Source: Serratia rhizosphaerae (GTDB lineage Bacteria; Pseudomonadota; Gammaproteobacteria; Enterobacterales; Enterobacteriaceae). From it: a stretch of DNA of 64,000 nt. Numbering within the stretch: position 1 is the first letter of the stretch; every line of letters begins with the position of its first letter. The notes under the pieces were generated by a model, which saw only the letters and a list, made by a program, of their open reading frames with translations, was not told the origin of the DNA and did not search any database. Below, piece after piece: positions 50,821 through 62,062 of this stretch. The stretch lies in NCBI RefSeq assembly GCF_009817885.1, contig NZ_CP041764.1, positions 3,596,001 to 3,660,000 on the forward strand, read 5' to 3'. The position numbers and the translations under genes are program-made.

Positions 50821-51783
50821 ATGGAAAAACAAACAGTGTCCCAGGATAACGAACTACTGACTGAAATTGCCGTTGCGTATTATCAGGACGAAATCACCCA
50901 GGAAGAGATTGCAAAAAAATTCGGCATCTCGCGCATTAAAGTGGGGCGTCTGCTCAAACGTGCGAAAGAAGAGGGCATCGTTGAGATTACCGTGCGTTAC
51001 CACCCGGTGTTCAGCACCCGGCTGGAACAGCAGATGCTGGAGCGGTTTCCCATCAGCCGCGCGCTGATCGCCCTCGACCATCAGGATGAAGATGAGCAGC
51101 GGCGGCAGGTGGCGGCGCTGGTGTCCAATTATCTGTCGATGTCGCTGAAGGATGATATGGTGCTGGCGGTCGGGCAGGGGCGCAACGTGGCGGCGATTGC
51201 CGATCACGTCGGCAGCGTGCCGGAGCGCAACTGCAAGTTTATCAGCGGGATCGGCGGCACCCACCGGCCCGGCGATGCGATTAACGCCGACCACATCAGC
51301 CGCCGGCTGGCGAAAAAGTTCGGCGGCAGCAGTGAGACGCTGTACGCGCCGGCCTACGTGGAGAACCGTGCGCTGAAGCAGGCCTTTATGCAAAACGGCA
51401 CCATCAAAGAGACGCTGGACCGGGCGCGCAAGGCCGATGTGGCGCTGGTGGGCATCGGCGATATGAACGAAAACAGCTATATGGTCAAACTGGGCTGGTT
51501 TACGCCGCATGAGATTATCGACGCCAGCCTGAATCAGGGCGTGATCGGCGATATCGCCGGCTATGATTTTTTCAACGCCCAGGGGCAGCATGTGGATACG
51601 GTGATGAACGATCGGGTGATCGGGCTGAGCATCGACGAGCTGCGTAAAATTCCCTGCGTCATCGCCATCGCGTCGGAAAACACCAAGGCGCTGGCGATCC
51701 TCGGCGCGCTGCGCACCGGCGCGATTGATATTATCGCCACCAGCGCGCTGAATATCCGCACCCTGCTGAATATGTCGCAGTAG
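50821..51783 (+). CDS. SorC-family sugar-sensing transcriptional regulator
   Basis: 320 residues. An N-terminal HTH of the SorC/DeoR-R type (AVAYYQDEITQEEIAKKFGISRIKVGRLL) is followed by a sugar-phosphate-binding domain with AVGQGRNVAAIADHV and a C-terminal VIAIASENTKALAILGALR. SorC-type regulators such as EryD repress erythritol genes in other bacteria. Lying downstream of the kinase genes on the same strand, it is the likely regulator of this locus. Confidence 0.85.
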   Translation: MEKQTVSQDNELLTEIAVAYYQDEITQEEIAKKFGISRIKVGRLLKRAKEEGIVEITVRYHPVFSTRLEQQMLERFPISRALIALDHQDEDEQRRQVAALVSNYLSMSLKDDMVLAVGQGRNVAAIADHVGSVPERNCKFISGIGGTHRPGDAINADHISRRLAKKFGGSSETLYAPAYVENRALKQAFMQNGTIKETLDRARKADVALVGIGDMNENSYMVKLGWFTPHEIIDASLNQGVIGDIAGYDFFNAQGQHVDTVMNDRVIGLSIDELRKIPCVIAIASENTKALAILGALRTGAIDIIATSALNIRTLLNMSQ

Positions 51784-51807
51784 GCGGCAACCCTCCCACT
51801 TCGCAAT

Positions 51808-51833
51808 AAAAAGGGTCAGCGCTGCGCTGACCC
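51808..51833 (-). terminator. Terminator oriented for the minus strand
   Basis: GGGTCAGC pairs with GCTGACCC around a 5-base loop. Five T follow on the minus strand, none on the plus strand. The only minus-strand coding trace upstream of it is the 3' remnant at 51841-51924. Confidence 0.7.
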
Positions 51834-51840
51834 TCGGGCG

Positions 51841-51924
51841 TCAATTTATCGGGTAATTGTTCAGGTTAGCGTCAATCGCCTGATAGAACGCGTTGGCGCT
51901 ATCGACGCCGGGCTGGTAGGGCCT
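51841..51924 (-). pseudogene. 3' remnant of a lost gene
   Basis: On the minus strand 27 codons (after an in-frame stop at 51925-51927) end in a natural-looking tail, PGVDSANAFYQAIDANLNNY then PIN, and a stop. Eight bases later comes an intrinsic terminator in the same orientation. A tail plus terminator without a start, 5' end or upstream frame is what is left when a gene is deleted from its 5' side. The parent protein is not recognised. Confidence 0.45.
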
Positions 51925-52186
51925 TTAGAGCGGCGGTTTTTTTCTTGTTCATTCTGTGTTACTTGTTTTTAACCTAATGTATACCTTTCATACATGAAGT
52001 TGTCCTGAACCGGCGGGCGCAGCGTCTGGATGTGGCTTCGCACTGCCGCAACTTCAATTATTTCAGGTATCTGAAAGTTTCGTGCAGGGTTATGGCAGGC
52101 TTCAAAGTTTGCGGCGATTCTCTCACTATACTGGTGTAACAAAACAGCCTTACCTCAGATAAAAGTAAAAAACAAAGGACCCTATA
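51925..52186. other. Upstream region of maeB
   Basis: 262 bases before maeB, part of the 403-base gap after the SorC gene. TTTCAG-GTAT-CTGAAA (52061-52076) is a perfect dyad 110 bases before the maeB start and may be an operator. AAAGGA precedes the maeB ATG. I see no other gene. Confidence 0.4.
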
Positions 52187-54466
52187 ATGGACGAACAGCT
52201 CAAACAGAGTGCCCTTGATTTCCATCAGTATCCTGTTCCAGGGAAAATCCAGGTTTCCCCGACCAAACCGCTGGCTACCCAGCGCGATCTGGCGCTGGCC
52301 TACTCGCCGGGCGTGGCTGCGCCTTGCCTGGAGATCGCCGAAGATCCGCTGGCGGCCTACAAATATACCGCCCGCGGCAACCTGGTGGCGGTGATCTCCA
52401 ACGGCACCGCGGTGCTGGGGCTGGGCAATATCGGCGCGCTGGCCGGCAAGCCGGTGATGGAAGGCAAGGGCGTACTGTTCAAGAAGTTTTCCGGCATCGA
52501 CGTGTTCGATATTGAAGTGGATGAGAATGACCCGGATAAGCTGATTGACGTAATCGCCGCGCTGGAGCCGACCTTTGGCGGCATCAACCTGGAGGATATC
52601 AAGGCGCCGGAGTGTTTCTATATCGAGAAGAAACTGCGCGAGCGGATGAAAATTCCGGTGTTCCACGATGACCAGCACGGCACGGCGATCATCACCACGG
52701 CGGCGGTGCTGAACGGCCTGCGGGTGGTGAAGAAAAATATCTCCGACGTGCGTCTGGTGGTGTCCGGCGCCGGCGCGGCGTCGATCGCCTGCCTTAACCT
52801 GCTGGTGGCGCTGGGGCTGCATCCGCAGAACATCACGGTGTGTGACTCCAAAGGGGTGATCTACAAAGGCCGTGACGAGAAAATGGAAGAAACCAAGGCC
52901 GCCTATGCGATCGCGGACAACGGGCAGCGCACGCTGGCCGACGCGATTCCGAACGCCGATATCTTCCTTGGCTGCTCCGGCCCGGGCGTCCTGACGCAGG
53001 AGATGGTGAAAACCATGGCGCGGGACCCGCTGATCATGGCGCTGGCCAACCCGGAGCCGGAAATTCTGCCGCCGCTGGCGAAGGAAGTGCGCCCGGACGC
53101 GATTATCTGCACCGGTCGTTCCGACTACCCGAACCAGGTCAACAACGTACTGTGCTTCCCGTTTATTTTCCGCGGCGCGCTGGACGTCGGCGCCACCACC
53201 ATCAACGAAGAGATGAAGCTGGCCTGCGTACACGCGATTGCCGATCTGGCGCTGGCGGAGCAGAGCGACGTGGTGGCGTCCGCCTATGACGATCAGGATC
53301 TGTCATTCGGCCCGGACTACATTATTCCCAAGCCGTTTGACCCGCGCCTGATCGTCAAGATCGCGCCGGCGGTGGCCAAGGCGGCGATGGATTCCGGCGT
53401 GGCGATGCGGCCGATTGAAGACTTCGACGCCTACGTAGAGAAACTGACCGAGTTCGTTTACAAAACCAACCTGTTTATGAAGCCTATTTTCGCCCAGGCG
53501 CGCAAAGAGATGAAGCGCGTGGTGCTGGCCGAAGGCGAAGAAGAGCGGGTGCTGCACGCCACGCAGGAACTGGTGTCGCAGGGGCTGGCATTCCCGATTC
53601 TGGTGGGGCGTCCGAGCGTGATTGAGATGCGGCTGAAGAAGCTGGGCCTGCAGATGACGCCGGGCAAAGACTTCGAAGTGGTGAATAACGAATCCGATCC
53701 GCGCTTTAAAGAATACTGGGGCGAGTATTACCAGATCATGAAGCGCCGCGGCGTCTCGCAGGAGCAGGCACGCCGTGCGGTGATCGGCAACCCGTCGCTG
53801 ATTGCCGCCATTATGCTGCACCGCGGCGAGGCCGACGCGATGATTTGCGGCACCATCGGCAGCTACCATGAGCACTACGAGGTAGTGAAAAACGTGTTCG
53901 GTTTCCGCGAAGGAACGCACGTCGCCGGGGCGATGAATGCCTTGCTGCTGCCAAGCGGCAACACCTTTATCGCCGATACCTATGTCAACGACGACCCGAC
54001 GCCGGAACAGCTGGCGGAAATTACCCTGATGGCGGCGGAAACCGTGCGGCGCTTTGGTATTGAGCCGAAGGTTGCGCTGCTGTCGCACTCCAGCTTCGGC
54101 TCTTCCGACTGCCCGGCGGCGCGCAAAATGCGTAAAACGCTGGAGCTGGTCAACAGCATGGCGCCGGAGTTGGAAATTGACGGCGAAATGCACGGCGACG
54201 CCGCGCTGGTGGAAAGCATTCGTCACGATCTGATGCCGGACAGCCCGCTGAAAGGCTCGGCCAACCTGCTGATCATGCCGAACATGGAGGCCGCGCGTAT
54301 CAGCTATAACCTGCTGCGCGTCTCTTCCTCGGAAGGGGTGACCGTCGGGCCGGTATTGATGGGGGTGTCGAAGCCGGTGCATATCCTGACGCCGATCGCC
54401 TCGGTGCGACGCATCGTCAATATGGTGGCGCTGGCGGTGGTTGAGGCACAGACCGCGCCGCTGTAA
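52187..54466 (+). CDS. maeB: NADP-dependent malic enzyme MaeB
   Basis: Converts malate to pyruvate and CO2 with NADP. The 759 residues (E. coli 759) have the malic-enzyme domain first ([50 protein letters not shown]). A C-terminal phosphotransacetylase-like domain (from about residue 430) binds acetyl-CoA as an allosteric regulator. AAAGGA lies 8 bases before the ATG. Same neighbourhood as talA and tkt in E. coli. Confidence 0.96.
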   Translation: MDEQLKQSALDFHQYPVPGKIQVSPTKPLATQRDLALAYSPGVAAPCLEIAEDPLAAYKYTARGNLVAVISNGTAVLGLGNIGALAGKPVMEGKGVLFKKFSGIDVFDIEVDENDPDKLIDVIAALEPTFGGINLEDIKAPECFYIEKKLRERMKIPVFHDDQHGTAIITTAAVLNGLRVVKKNISDVRLVVSGAGAASIACLNLLVALGLHPQNITVCDSKGVIYKGRDEKMEETKAAYAIADNGQRTLADAIPNADIFLGCSGPGVLTQEMVKTMARDPLIMALANPEPEILPPLAKEVRPDAIICTGRSDYPNQVNNVLCFPFIFRGALDVGATTINEEMKLACVHAIADLALAEQSDVVASAYDDQDLSFGPDYIIPKPFDPRLIVKIAPAVAKAAMDSGVAMRPIEDFDAYVEKLTEFVYKTNLFMKPIFAQARKEMKRVVLAEGEEERVLHATQELVSQGLAFPILVGRPSVIEMRLKKLGLQMTPGKDFEVVNNESDPRFKEYWGEYYQIMKRRGVSQEQARRAVIGNPSLIAAIMLHRGEADAMICGTIGSYHEHYEVVKNVFGFREGTHVAGAMNALLLPSGNTFIADTYVNDDPTPEQLAEITLMAAETVRRFGIEPKVALLSHSSFGSSDCPAARKMRKTLELVNSMAPELEIDGEMHGDAALVESIRHDLMPDSPLKGSANLLIMPNMEAARISYNLLRVSSSEGVTVGPVLMGVSKPVHILTPIASVRRIVNMVALAVVEAQTAPL

Positions 54467-54490
54467 TCGTCGCACGGTGGCGTATATGAG

Positions 54491-54520
54491 AAGGGCGCAG
54501 CATTTGCTGCGCCCTTTTTT
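54491..54520 (+). terminator. Terminator after maeB
   Basis: AAGGGCGCAGCA (54491-54502) pairs with TGCTGCGCCCTT around two T, followed by a run of T. It lies between the convergent maeB and mmuM. Confidence 0.88.
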
Positions 54521-54523
54521 CGT

Positions 54524-55465
54524 TTAGCGTCCGGCGAGCTGTCCGGCAATAGCGCGGATATCCTGCGGCGTGGTTCGGCAGCAGCCGCCGATCAGGCGCG
54601 CGCCGCTCTGTCGCCAGGCGTCCGCCTGGCTGCCCAGGCTGCCGTGCTCACCGCCGCAGGCGTGCCAGGTTTTGCTGACCGCGTCGTAGTGTTCGCCGGA
54701 GTTCGGGTACGCCAGCAGCGGCAGCGTGGTCAGGGCGGCCAGCGTTCGCAGCGCCGGGGTAACCTGTTCCAGCGCGATGCAGTTAACGCCGACAGCCAGC
54801 GCCTGCGGGCTGTTGTTCAGCAGGGCAGCGACCTCGGCAAGCGGCGTGCCGTCGCTCAGGTGCTCGCTGTCGCGCAGCGTAAAGGAGAACCAGGCGCCCA
54901 GCGTCGGGTAGTCCGCCAGCAGCGTCAGCAGCGCCTGCAGCTCGGCGAACGAGGGCAGGGTTTCGCAGGCCAGCAGGTCGACGCCGGCGGCGGCCAGCGC
55001 GTCGATGCGCGGGCGGTGGAAGGCGATCATTTCTGCCTGCGGCAAGTGATAATCACCCCGGTATTCGGAACCGTCGGCCAGAAACGCGCCGTAAGGGCCG
55101 ACGGAGCCGGCCACCAGCAGCGGCGCTTCCTGCGGCTGCTGCGCCAGATAATCCGTACGCGCCTGCTGCGCCAGCTGCACGCTTTTGGCAATCAGCGCCA
55201 ACGCCTGTTTTTCATCCAGGTCGCGGCGCAGAAAGCCCTGCGGCGTGGCCTGGTAGCTGGCGGTGATGGCGCACTGCGCGCCGGCGCGGAAGTAATCCAG
55301 ATGCACCTGATAGATAAGCGTTGGGTTTTCCAGCAGCACCTTGGCGGACCAGAGCGGATCGCTCAGATCGCAGCCGCGCGCCTCCAGCTCGGTGGCCAGC
55401 GCGCCGTCGAGAATCAACGAGCGTCCGTCGGCCAGCAGCGGGGCCAGAGGATTATTAACCGACAT
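54524..55465 (-). CDS. mmuM: Homocysteine S-methyltransferase MmuM
   Basis: Zinc enzyme that methylates homocysteine with S-methylmethionine, giving two methionines; 313 residues. [23 protein letters not shown] is the start of the family fold. GVNCIALEQ and the C-terminal [10 protein letters not shown] supply the zinc-binding Cys residues. The frame is open upstream, but MSVNNPLAP at 55465 with GGAG before it is right. It overlaps mmuP by 11 bases and is regulated with it by the MetJ boxes. Confidence 0.94.
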   Translation of the reverse strand: MSVNNPLAPLLADGRSLILDGALATELEARGCDLSDPLWSAKVLLENPTLIYQVHLDYFRAGAQCAITASYQATPQGFLRRDLDEKQALALIAKSVQLAQQARTDYLAQQPQEAPLLVAGSVGPYGAFLADGSEYRGDYHLPQAEMIAFHRPRIDALAAAGVDLLACETLPSFAELQALLTLLADYPTLGAWFSFTLRDSEHLSDGTPLAEVAALLNNSPQALAVGVNCIALEQVTPALRTLAALTTLPLLAYPNSGEHYDAVSKTWHACGGEHGSLGSQADAWRQSGARLIGGCCRTTPQDIRAIAGQLAGR

Positions 55466-56876
55466 GTTTTTCTCCTGCATTGAGTTCGGTGGTTTTTTTG
55501 CCCGCGCCGTGGCTGAAGTAGTAAGCGGCGTAGCACAGCGCGACAAACGGCAGGCCGCAATAGAGCGCAATACGCTGTTCGGCGTCGAAGGCCAGGCCGA
55601 TACAGGCCAGCAGGCAGAGCGCGAAGCCGGCGATCGGCGTCAGCGGGTAGGCGGGCGCGCGGAATTTGAGGCCGCTCAGCGGCTGGCCGCTGCGCAGATA
55701 GCTGCGGCGAAACGCATAGTGGGCCGCGCAGATGCTCAGCCATACCGCCACCACGGCAAAGCCGGAAATCGCCGACAGCGCCACAAAGACCGTATCCGGC
55801 GCAATCACACTGGTCAGCAGTGCCAGCACGCCGCCGATCATACTGAAGGTCAGGGCGTTAAACGGAATGCCGCGACGGTTAACCCGGGCGAAATAGGCCG
55901 GCAGCGTACGCTGATTGGCCAGCGACCACAGCATGCGGCCAGAGGCGTACAGCCCAGAATTGGCGGCCGACAGAATGGCGGTCAGGATCACGAAGTTGAA
56001 GATATCGGCGGCATAGGGCACGCCGATGCGCTCGAACACCAGCACAAACGGGCTTTTCACCACACCGGCCTGCTCCATCGGCAGCAGGGCCGCCAGTACG
56101 AACACGGTGCCGATAAAGAACACCATCAGGCGGATCACCGTGGTGCGAATCGCCCAGGGCAGCACTTTTTCCGGGTTTTCGGTTTCACCGGCGGCAATGC
56201 CGATCAGTTCCGTGCCGGAAAAGGCGAAGTTCACCGCCACCATGGTCATCAGAATCGGCAGCGTACCGTTCGGCAGCCAGCCGGAGGCGGTCAGGTTATG
56301 CAGGAACGGCGCCGGCGTGCCGTCCTTCATCGGAATAATGCCGAACAGCGCCGCGCCGCCCAGAATGATAAACGCCAGAATGGTGACGACCTTGATCAGC
56401 GAAAACCAGAATTCGCTTTCGGCGAAAAAGCGGGTGGTGACCACGTTCAGCAGGAAGATTGCCGCGCAGAAAACCAGGCACCACAGCCACACCGGCGACT
56501 GCGGGAACCAATACTGCATACAGAAACCGGCGGCGGTCAGGCTGGAGCCGAGCGCCACCGTCCAGGTCAGCCAATACAGCCAGGCGACGGTGTAGCCGGT
56601 CGCCGGCCCGAGATAGCGCGACGCGTAAACGTGAAACGCGCCGGTTTCCGGCATGGCGACGGAGAGTTCGCCCAGGCACAGCATCACCAGATAGACCACC
56701 AGGGCGCCGATCAGATAGGCCAGCAGCGTGCCGAGCGCGCCGGTGGTGGCGATAATATAGCCGGTGTTGAAGAACAGGCCGGTGCCGATAACCCCGCCGA
56801 GGGAAAGCATCACCAGATGGCGGGCCTTCATACTGCGTTTGAACTGCCCTTCATGGGTGACAGAAGATGTTTGCAT
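55455..56876 (-). CDS. mmuP: S-methylmethionine permease MmuP
   Basis: 473-residue amino-acid permease of the APC superfamily with 12 helices: [30 protein letters not shown] is the family N terminus. Imports S-methylmethionine for MmuM. In E. coli mmuPM lies elsewhere; here it sits between maeB and a ChaN-type gene. The three tandem MetJ boxes 14 bases upstream of its start show methionine repression. Confidence 0.94.
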   Translation of the reverse strand: MQTSSVTHEGQFKRSMKARHLVMLSLGGVIGTGLFFNTGYIIATTGALGTLLAYLIGALVVYLVMLCLGELSVAMPETGAFHVYASRYLGPATGYTVAWLYWLTWTVALGSSLTAAGFCMQYWFPQSPVWLWCLVFCAAIFLLNVVTTRFFAESEFWFSLIKVVTILAFIILGGAALFGIIPMKDGTPAPFLHNLTASGWLPNGTLPILMTMVAVNFAFSGTELIGIAAGETENPEKVLPWAIRTTVIRLMVFFIGTVFVLAALLPMEQAGVVKSPFVLVFERIGVPYAADIFNFVILTAILSAANSGLYASGRMLWSLANQRTLPAYFARVNRRGIPFNALTFSMIGGVLALLTSVIAPDTVFVALSAISGFAVVAVWLSICAAHYAFRRSYLRSGQPLSGLKFRAPAYPLTPIAGFALCLLACIGLAFDAEQRIALYCGLPFVALCYAAYYFSHGAGKKTTELNAGEKHVG

Positions 56877-56889
56877 TGGCTGTCCGTAT

Positions 56890-56913
56890 AGACGTCTAAA
56901 TATCTAAATGGCT
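56890..56913. promoter_or_regulatory. MetJ operator, three tandem met boxes
   Basis: AGACGTCT (perfect consensus, 56890-56897), AAATATCT and AAATGGCT follow one another without gap, the tandem 8-base arrangement MetJ needs. It is 14 bases upstream of the mmuP start. Confidence 0.8.
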
Positions 56914-56979
56914 AATCGTTATACCTGCTCCGTGCGGCGAAATCAATGCGCAAAGCGGTTTGACGCTAATTTGTTATTT

Positions 56980-56998
56980 GGAAATGATAATTGTTATC
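56980..56998. promoter_or_regulatory. Fur box of the ChaN-family gene
   Basis: GGAAATGATAATTGTTATC matches the 19-base Fur consensus at 15 positions. It lies 36 bases before the lipoprotein start. Iron-dependent repression is expected. Confidence 0.65.
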
Positions 56999-57033
56999 TA
57001 TAATGGGCGCACCATCGGCTGAGGGGCAACATT

Positions 57034-57876
57034 ATGAAATTTTTGGTTTTCATTGCGGCGCTGGCGCTCAGCGCCTGTGCGCATTTTCCTGCTGCTCAGC
57101 GTGCTGAGCCGGTTGCGCCGCCGCCGGGAACCATCACCGATTTGCGCAGCGGTGAAACGCTGACGCCGTCACAGCTGTTGGCGCGGCTGGCGGCAGCGCC
57201 GCGGCTGATCGTCGGCGAAAAGCACGACAACGCCTGCCATCATCGCGCGGAGCTGTGGCTGCTGCAGCAGTTGCCGCAGCAGCGCCCGCAGGGCAGCGTG
57301 CTGCTGGAGATGATCAACCCCGATCGGCAGGCGCAGGTTGATGCGCTGCAGGCGCGTCTGCGGCGTGGCGAACGGGTCGCACCGGGCGAACTGCCGGCAG
57401 AACTGGGCTGGCGGCAGAGCTGGCCGTGGGCGCAGTATGGCGATCTGGTGACTGCCGCGCTGGCGGCGCCGTATCCGCTGTGGTCGGCCAATCTGGATCG
57501 CAGCGAGATTATGGCGATTTATCAACGGCCGCAGCTGCCGCCGGGCAGGCAGTCCACCCGCGCCGCGGTGCGACAGGGGCTGGCAGAGACCATTCGTGCG
57601 GCACACGGCGGCCAGATTGAGCAGCAGCAGCTGGCGGCGATGGTTGCGATTCAACAGCAGCGCGATCGCCGGATGGCGCAGCGGCTGCTGGCGGCGCCGA
57701 CGCCGAGCCTGCTGATCGCCGGCGGTTATCACGCTTCCCGGTTGGTGGGTGTGCCGCTGCATATGCAGGATTTACAGCCGGCCGTGCAGCCGGCGGTGTT
57801 GATGCTGGTGGAACAGGGGAGCGAAGTGGGTAAGGAGCAGGCCGACTATCTGTGGGCGACGCCGGCGACGGATTAG
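57034..57876 (+). CDS. ChaN-family haem/iron-related lipoprotein
   Basis: 280 residues with a lipoprotein signal and lipobox (ALALSAC, Cys15). The ChaN fold is recognisable from [18 protein letters not shown] and the late [14 protein letters not shown], with His residues in the haem-interacting positions of the Campylobacter ChaN family. A Fur box lies upstream. A role in haem or iron acquisition is likely; no receptor or transporter gene is adjacent. Convergent with yaiI, overlapping by 4 bases. Confidence 0.85.
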   Translation: MKFLVFIAALALSACAHFPAAQRAEPVAPPPGTITDLRSGETLTPSQLLARLAAAPRLIVGEKHDNACHHRAELWLLQQLPQQRPQGSVLLEMINPDRQAQVDALQARLRRGERVAPGELPAELGWRQSWPWAQYGDLVTAALAAPYPLWSANLDRSEIMAIYQRPQLPPGRQSTRAAVRQGLAETIRAAHGGQIEQQQLAAMVAIQQQRDRRMAQRLLAAPTPSLLIAGGYHASRLVGVPLHMQDLQPAVQPAVLMLVEQGSEVGKEQADYLWATPATD

Positions 57877-58321
57877 CGTTTGCTCTGCTGCAGCCATTTA
57901 TCCAGTTCGTTGGCGAACTGCTGACGGTCGCGCTGGTTCAGGGCGTTCGGGCCGCCGGTCTGAATGCCGCTGGCGCGCAGCGTATCCATAAAATCGCGCA
58001 TGTTGAGCCGTTCGCGAATGGTTGCCGGCGTATAGCGTTCGCCGCGCGGATTCAGCGCCGCCGCGCCTTTTTCTATCACCTCCGCCGCCAGCGGAATATC
58101 GGCGGTGATCACCAGATCGCCCGCTTCGCAGCGGCGGACGATCTCATTGTCCGCCACGTCGAAACCGGCTGCCACCTGCAGCGTGCGCAAATACTTTGAC
58201 GGCGGCGTGCGCAACGGCTGATTGGCCACCAGCGTCACCAGCGTGGCGGTGCGATCGGCGGCGCGGTACAGCACCTCTTTAATCACGTTCGGACAGGCGT
58301 CCGCATCAACCCAGATCTGCA

Positions 58322-58322
<1 letters not shown>
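57873..58322 (-). CDS. yaiI: UPF0178/YaiI family protein (DUF188)
   Basis: 149 residues beginning [21 protein letters not shown], the DUF188 signature with Asp residues like those of PIN-type nucleases. The C terminus ends in [14 protein letters not shown]. Function unknown. The frame opens well upstream, inside hemF, but family length and TAATG coupling to hemF put the start at 58322. In E. coli yaiI lies elsewhere. Confidence 0.9.
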
Positions 58323-59308
<986 letters not shown>

Positions 59309-60196
59309 TCAGGCCGTACGCCGGCGGCGATCGGCATCATGGAAGAAGGCAAGGATACCGTCGGCGATAGCGCGGGCGATTTTTTCGCGAAAGGCGGTGG
59401 TGCCGAGCAGCTGCTCTTCATGCGGATTGGTGATAAACGAGGTTTCCACCAGCACCGACGGAATGGAAGGGGATTTCAGCACCGCAAACGCCGCCTGCTC
59501 GGTGCTTTGGCTGTGCAGATGGTGCACCGGACGGATCTGCCCCAGCACGTGACGGCCGAGGGTCAGGCTGTTGTTGATGGTGTTGGTCTGCACCAGATCG
59601 AACAGCGCCTGCTGCAGATAATTATCCTGCTGTTTGTATTTAGCGCCGGCTACCTCATCGGCGGCGTTTTCACGTTTTGACAGATAGCGCGCCATGGCGC
59701 TGCTGGCGCCGCGGTTGGACAGGGCGAAGACCGATGCGCCGGAGGCCGACGGATTGGTGAAGCCATCGGCGTGGATGGAAATAAACAGATCGGCCTGATG
59801 CTGATGGGCGATTTCCACCCGCTGGAACAGCGGAATAAAGTGGTCTTCTTCACGCGTCAGCCGCGCCTCGACGTGATCGTGCTGGTGCAGAAAGCGGCGC
59901 ACGTGATTGGCAATCTCCAGCACCACGTGTTTTTCCTGCGACCCTTCGTGACCTACCGCGCCGGAGTCGATGCCGCCATGGCCGGGGTCGAGCATCACCA
60001 GCCGTTTGGCGCCCGCCGGCTTGGCGGCCGGTTTGGCGTGTGCGCTGCGCAGCATGCCGCCGGACTCCCGCGCCTGCGCCGCGCCGGCTTTGCCGCCGAG
60101 CAGGGCAAACGCCAGGCCCGACAGCAACAGGTGGCGACGTGAGGAGGAGGTGTTCAGCGGGGTGAAGTTAAGAAAAGATTTTGCCTGTTTTTTCAT
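59309..60196 (-). CDS. amiA: Tat-exported N-acetylmuramoyl-L-alanine amidase AmiA
   Basis: Periplasmic zinc amidase that splits septal peptidoglycan during cell separation. The 295 residues start with a twin-arginine signal (SSSRRHLLLSGLAFALLGG, Arg20-Arg21) as in E. coli AmiA. Amidase_3 motifs follow: MLDPGHGGIDSGAVG with first His ligand, HADGFTN, and the late VLVETSFITNP with catalytic Glu. There is no AMIN domain, as in E. coli AmiA. GGAG lies before the ATG. Confidence 0.94.
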   Translation of the reverse strand: MKKQAKSFLNFTPLNTSSSRRHLLLSGLAFALLGGKAGAAQARESGGMLRSAHAKPAAKPAGAKRLVMLDPGHGGIDSGAVGHEGSQEKHVVLEIANHVRRFLHQHDHVEARLTREEDHFIPLFQRVEIAHQHQADLFISIHADGFTNPSASGASVFALSNRGASSAMARYLSKRENAADEVAGAKYKQQDNYLQQALFDLVQTNTINNSLTLGRHVLGQIRPVHHLHSQSTEQAAFAVLKSPSIPSVLVETSFITNPHEEQLLGTTAFREKIARAIADGILAFFHDADRRRRTA

Positions 60197-60399
60197 GCCG
60201 TTGTGCTCCGTCGCTGCAAACCGTTTGCAATGTTATATCGTATTGAACGGTGTCGATCGAGATGATAACTATTTCCATTTATTAACATGGTTACCGTTTC
60301 CGATAGCGGAAAAAGACCTTCTCTTTCAGCGTCCTTGCGGCAACGCCGCTGATTTGGGATATAATCAGAGAAATAACTCATGAACAGCGGCGAACAACG

Positions 60400-60825
60400 A
60401 TGGAAATTCGCGTATTTCGGCAAGACGACTTTGAAGAGGTCATCACGCTCTGGGAAAGGTGCGATCTGTTGCGCCCGTGGAACGATCCGGAAATGGATAT
60501 TGAACGTAAACTGCATCACGATGCCGATCTGTTCCTGGTGGCAGAGGTTGGCGGCGAGGTGGTGGGATCGGTGATGGGCGGTTATGACGGCCACCGCGGT
60601 TCGGCGTACTATCTTGGTGTACATCCGGATTATCGCGGTCGCGGTATCGCCAACGCGCTGATTAACCGGCTGGAGAAGAAGCTGATGGCGCGCGGCTGTC
60701 CGAAAATCAATCTGATGGTGCGCGAAGATAACGACACCGTGGTCGAAATGTATGAAAAACTCGGCTATGAGATCCAGGGCATTACCAGCCTGGGGAAACG
60801 GTTAATCGAGGATCAGGAATACTGA
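60400..60825 (+). CDS. ypeA: GNAT-family acetyltransferase YpeA
   Basis: 141 residues: [24 protein letters not shown] at the start and [23 protein letters not shown] as the acetyl-CoA loop, closely matching E. coli YpeA. Divergent from amiA, as in E. coli. Substrate unknown. Its start is supported by family alignment; the ribosome site is unremarkable. Confidence 0.92.
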   Translation: MEIRVFRQDDFEEVITLWERCDLLRPWNDPEMDIERKLHHDADLFLVAEVGGEVVGSVMGGYDGHRGSAYYLGVHPDYRGRGIANALINRLEKKLMARGCPKINLMVREDNDTVVEMYEKLGYEIQGITSLGKRLIEDQEY

Positions 60826-60832
60826 ACCGAGA

Positions 60833-60853
60833 GGGCGGCCCTGCCGGCCGCCC
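60833..60853. terminator. Hairpin between convergent ypeA and the YgiW-like gene
   Basis: GGGCGGCC pairs with GGCCGCCC around CTGCC. No T run, so a structure-only bidirectional candidate. Confidence 0.5.
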
Positions 60854-60862
60854 CGTCAGCGG

Positions 60863-61255
60863 TTACTGGATTTTCTTGATGTTTTTCACATCCAGTTCCA
60901 GGTTGCTCCAGTCTTTATCGACTTTACCTTCCAACTGCACCTTGTCTTTCGGCGTGATGGTCTGGCCGTTCCAGCGTTTGTGGTCAATTTCCACCGTCAG
61001 CGTGCCGGTGGTGTCGCGGAAGGTATAAGTATCGTCGCCGACGCGCTGTTCAATATTGCCTTGCAGCATCACCCAGGCGTCGTCGCTCATCGATTTCACC
61101 TTATCGACCGTGGTCAGCGAGGCGCTGGGGCCGGAAAAGCCGCCCTGCTGAGTCTGCTGAACGTTCTGTGAACTAGGGCCGTTGAAACCGCCCTGTTGCG
61201 CCAGAACCGGGGTGCTGCACAGAGCGATTAATGCTGCCAGAGTCAGTTTTTTCAT
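60863..61255 (-). CDS. YgiW/YdeI-family OB-fold periplasmic stress protein
   Basis: 130 residues; the start at 61255 (MKKLTLAALIALCSTPVLAQ) is a clear Sec signal peptide cut near residue 20. The mature part is the BOF/DUF388 OB-fold: MSDDAWVMLQGNIEQRVGDD, YTFRDTTGTLTVEIDHKRW and KVQLEGKVDKDWS. Two QGGF repeats near the N terminus are unusual. YgiW/VisP relatives bind peptidoglycan-related or cationic stress ligands; which applies here cannot be told. Confidence 0.88.
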   Translation of the reverse strand: MKKLTLAALIALCSTPVLAQQGGFNGPSSQNVQQTQQGGFSGPSASLTTVDKVKSMSDDAWVMLQGNIEQRVGDDTYTFRDTTGTLTVEIDHKRWNGQTITPKDKVQLEGKVDKDWSNLELDVKNIKKIQ

Positions 61256-61451
61256 CGTTAAGCTTCCTTTTCGTTTTGCAGTGAATCTTGCGCGCCGGGA
61301 TGCGGCGTCGCTCAGTTGATAGCGATAAGTAAAGCACATCAATCTTAAGAGGTTCTTAAGCCAGCGCAGGAATTTATGCCGGGCAGGATTGAAATTGCCG
61401 GTGCGGGCTCCCATCTGTGTCTGCACGATAACGGATAATAAGGAAACGGCC

Positions 61452-61910
61452 GTGAAGCCTTCACCCGTCTTTTCTCCGGATGATTACGACAGCCACGGCG
61501 TATTGCGCCTGCCGCTGTGGTTTTGGGGCGTATTAATTTTACAGGCGCGCACCTGGCTGCTGTTTGTGATGGCCGGCGCCTCGCGCCAGCAGGGGGAAAG
61601 CATGCTGGCGCTGTTTTACCCTGATACCCAGCGTTTTTGGTACGGTATCGCGCTAGGCCTGCCGGCGGCGCTGGCGTTTTTGCTCAGCGGACGCCGGGCG
61701 CAATGGCCGCGTCTGTGGCGCGCCTGGCGTTGGGTGCTGCTGTTTTCGCTGCTGGCGGCGCTGGGCGGTTCGCTGGCGGGCGTATGGCGGCAGGAAGACG
61801 GCGCGCCGCTGCTTGACGGAGTGCTGGCACTGCTGGATGCGCTGGCGCTGGGCTATCTGCTGGTTAATCGTCGCGTCCGCGCCTGTTTCTCGGATTCCGC
61901 GCAGCTGTAG
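61452..61910 (+). CDS. yfeZ: Inner-membrane protein YfeZ (DUF2919)
   Basis: 152 residues starting at a GTG with AAGGAA 7 bases upstream; an earlier in-frame ATG is not supported by the family. Begins KPSPVFSPDDYDSHGVLRLPL, a DUF2919 signature, followed by four predicted helices. Function unknown. Next to ypeA and yfeY, as in E. coli. Confidence 0.88.
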   Translation: MKPSPVFSPDDYDSHGVLRLPLWFWGVLILQARTWLLFVMAGASRQQGESMLALFYPDTQRFWYGIALGLPAALAFLLSGRRAQWPRLWRAWRWVLLFSLLAALGGSLAGVWRQEDGAPLLDGVLALLDALALGYLLVNRRVRACFSDSAQL

Positions 61911-62062
61911 CGCATCAGTTTGCGGCACTTTTCGCATTTTCTGCACTCCAAGCAGGCAACCGATGGTGAAGCGCCGGCCATTGTGAGAGGCTGGCGCTCA
62001 GATCACGCGATGAACCCCGGAGGCGCTGTGCGCCTTCGCGACCGATGTTAAGGAGCTACGAA

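Noticed and set aside
52061..52076. Dyad upstream of maeB as a terminator
   Set aside because: No T run follows and no gene ends there; kept only as a possible operator in the region entry.
55341..56891. Long open frame opposite mmuP
   Set aside because: Antisense shadow rich in Gln, His, Arg; MmuP and MetJ boxes explain the region.
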